The position numbers and the translations under genes were made by a program. A stretch of 45,045 bases of DNA, from positions 1 to 45,045 of IMG/VR virus record IMGVR_UViG_3300027800_000007; one strand, given 5' to 3'. The notes below the pieces were generated by a model. That model was given only the letters and a program-made list of their open reading frames with translations, was not told the origin of the DNA and did not search any database. Source of the DNA: a virus. Positions 44,823-45,045 of the stretch are shown piece by piece (the first letter of the stretch is position 1; every line of letters starts with the position of its first letter).

Positions 44823-45045
44823 ATTTTCCGGAAATGATATTGTTTCTTGAAACTCATTATACTGGAACATTTGCGCCTCTAATGGCGGATTTGATTAAGC
44901 AGCTTATCGACAGCATGGAGGTTTCTTATCAAGAGGCATTGCAGAGAGTGTTATTGTCGCATACTCAGAAGTTTGGACTTCCAGACTTAGCAGTATTTCA
45001 GAAAGCCCTTGCTGATAAGCAGAGTTCACGGCTTGATGTTATTGC
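44819..45045 (+). CDS. Replication-associated phage protein, 5' part (continues at base 1)
   Basis: The ATG at 44819 overlaps the stop of the replication gene (ATGA), with GAGAGG upstream. The first 40 residues ('MNFPEMILFLETHYTG' and a following helix) lie before the 127-bp overlap. Residues 34 to about 75 are encoded in the repeat, and the gene goes on to TAA at 489-491 on the other side of the join. The full protein has 196 residues. See the entry at 1-491. Confidence 0.7.
   Translation, partial: MNFPEMILFLETHYTGTFAPLMADLIKQLIDSMEVSYQEALQRVLLSHTQKFGLPDLAVFQKALADKQSSRLDVI
44919..45045. repeat. Terminal direct repeat, right copy (circular overlap)
   Basis: Same 127 bases as 1-127. Removing one copy gives a closed circle of 44,918 bp. 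Confidence 0.95.

Overview
The window is a complete, circularly closed genome of a tailed, probably temperate phage. Its first and last 127 bases are identical, and one open gene runs across the join, so the real molecule is about 44,918 bp and the window's ends are an assembly cut. No integrase or transposase is visible. Instead there is a ParA-type partition ATPase, a putative centromere/operator, and a plasmid-like replication gene with iterons inside it. The likely lifestyle is a phage-plasmid, that is, an extrachromosomal prophage. Genes are nearly all on the + strand, with a moderate-to-low GC feel and Shine-Dalgarno sites. The host cannot be named. A diderm host is suggested by a spanin-like protein and two other putative lipoproteins. 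Two of the three lipoboxes carry Phe at -3, as relaxed spirochaetal lipoboxes can. An anaerobic host is suggested by a stand-alone NrdD-type glycyl-radical peptide.

Layout. (1) 44.8-45.0 kb plus 0-7.6 kb: early DNA-processing genes: replication-associated protein, SSB, membrane-anchored lytic transglycosylase, cytosine-5 DNA methyltransferase with a second long reading frame overprinted on it, DUF1367, HNH-like and DUF1064 nucleases, a tRNA-like gene with a giant anticodon loop, a tRNA-CAT and a radical SAM enzyme. (2) 7.6-28.2 kb: tightly overlapping late operon: ParB-like protein, TerS, TerL, portal, head morphogenesis, scaffold, DUF5309-like capsid, connectors, tail tube, tail chaperone with a -1 frameshift at T9, tape measure, tail tip, a glycosyltransferase, fibre, then lysis genes (C39-like endolysin, holin, DUF1353/unimolecular spanin) with the glycyl-radical peptide among them. 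(3) 28.3-30.5 kb: accessory operon with its own terminator and promoter, carrying a clear AcrVA2-family anti-CRISPR with HTH genes on both sides. (4) 30.6-33.2 kb: plasmid module: parA, a partner gene, a ribbon-helix-helix regulator and Rep with internal iterons. (5) 33.2-39.2 kb: HTH regulator, two matching promoter cassettes, Redbeta/RecT-type annealing protein plus exonuclease, and an adenine methyltransferase with DUF4942. (6) 39.2-41.0 kb, - strand: immunity repressor and a four-gene membrane/lipoprotein cassette that looks like lysogenic conversion. (7) 41.1-44.8 kb: RHH regulator, a tandem pseudoknot RNA leader, ORF6C and BRO-N/KilAC antirepressors, a LexA DNA-binding domain without its protease, and a replication protein with an inserted GIY-YIG domain.

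Two layers of regulation are written in the DNA. One is a palindromic box, GTTC-N9-GAAC, found five times (5.57, 12.17, 33.55, 34.19 and 40.98 kb), probably the target of a phage repressor. The other is a family of very small H-type pseudoknots just upstream of ribosome-binding sites, single at three genes and four in tandem at 41.31-41.42 kb. Both stems change in compensatory ways between copies. The best candidates for something undescribed are the pseudoknot family, the lone glycyl-radical peptide, and the overprinted methyltransferase locus.
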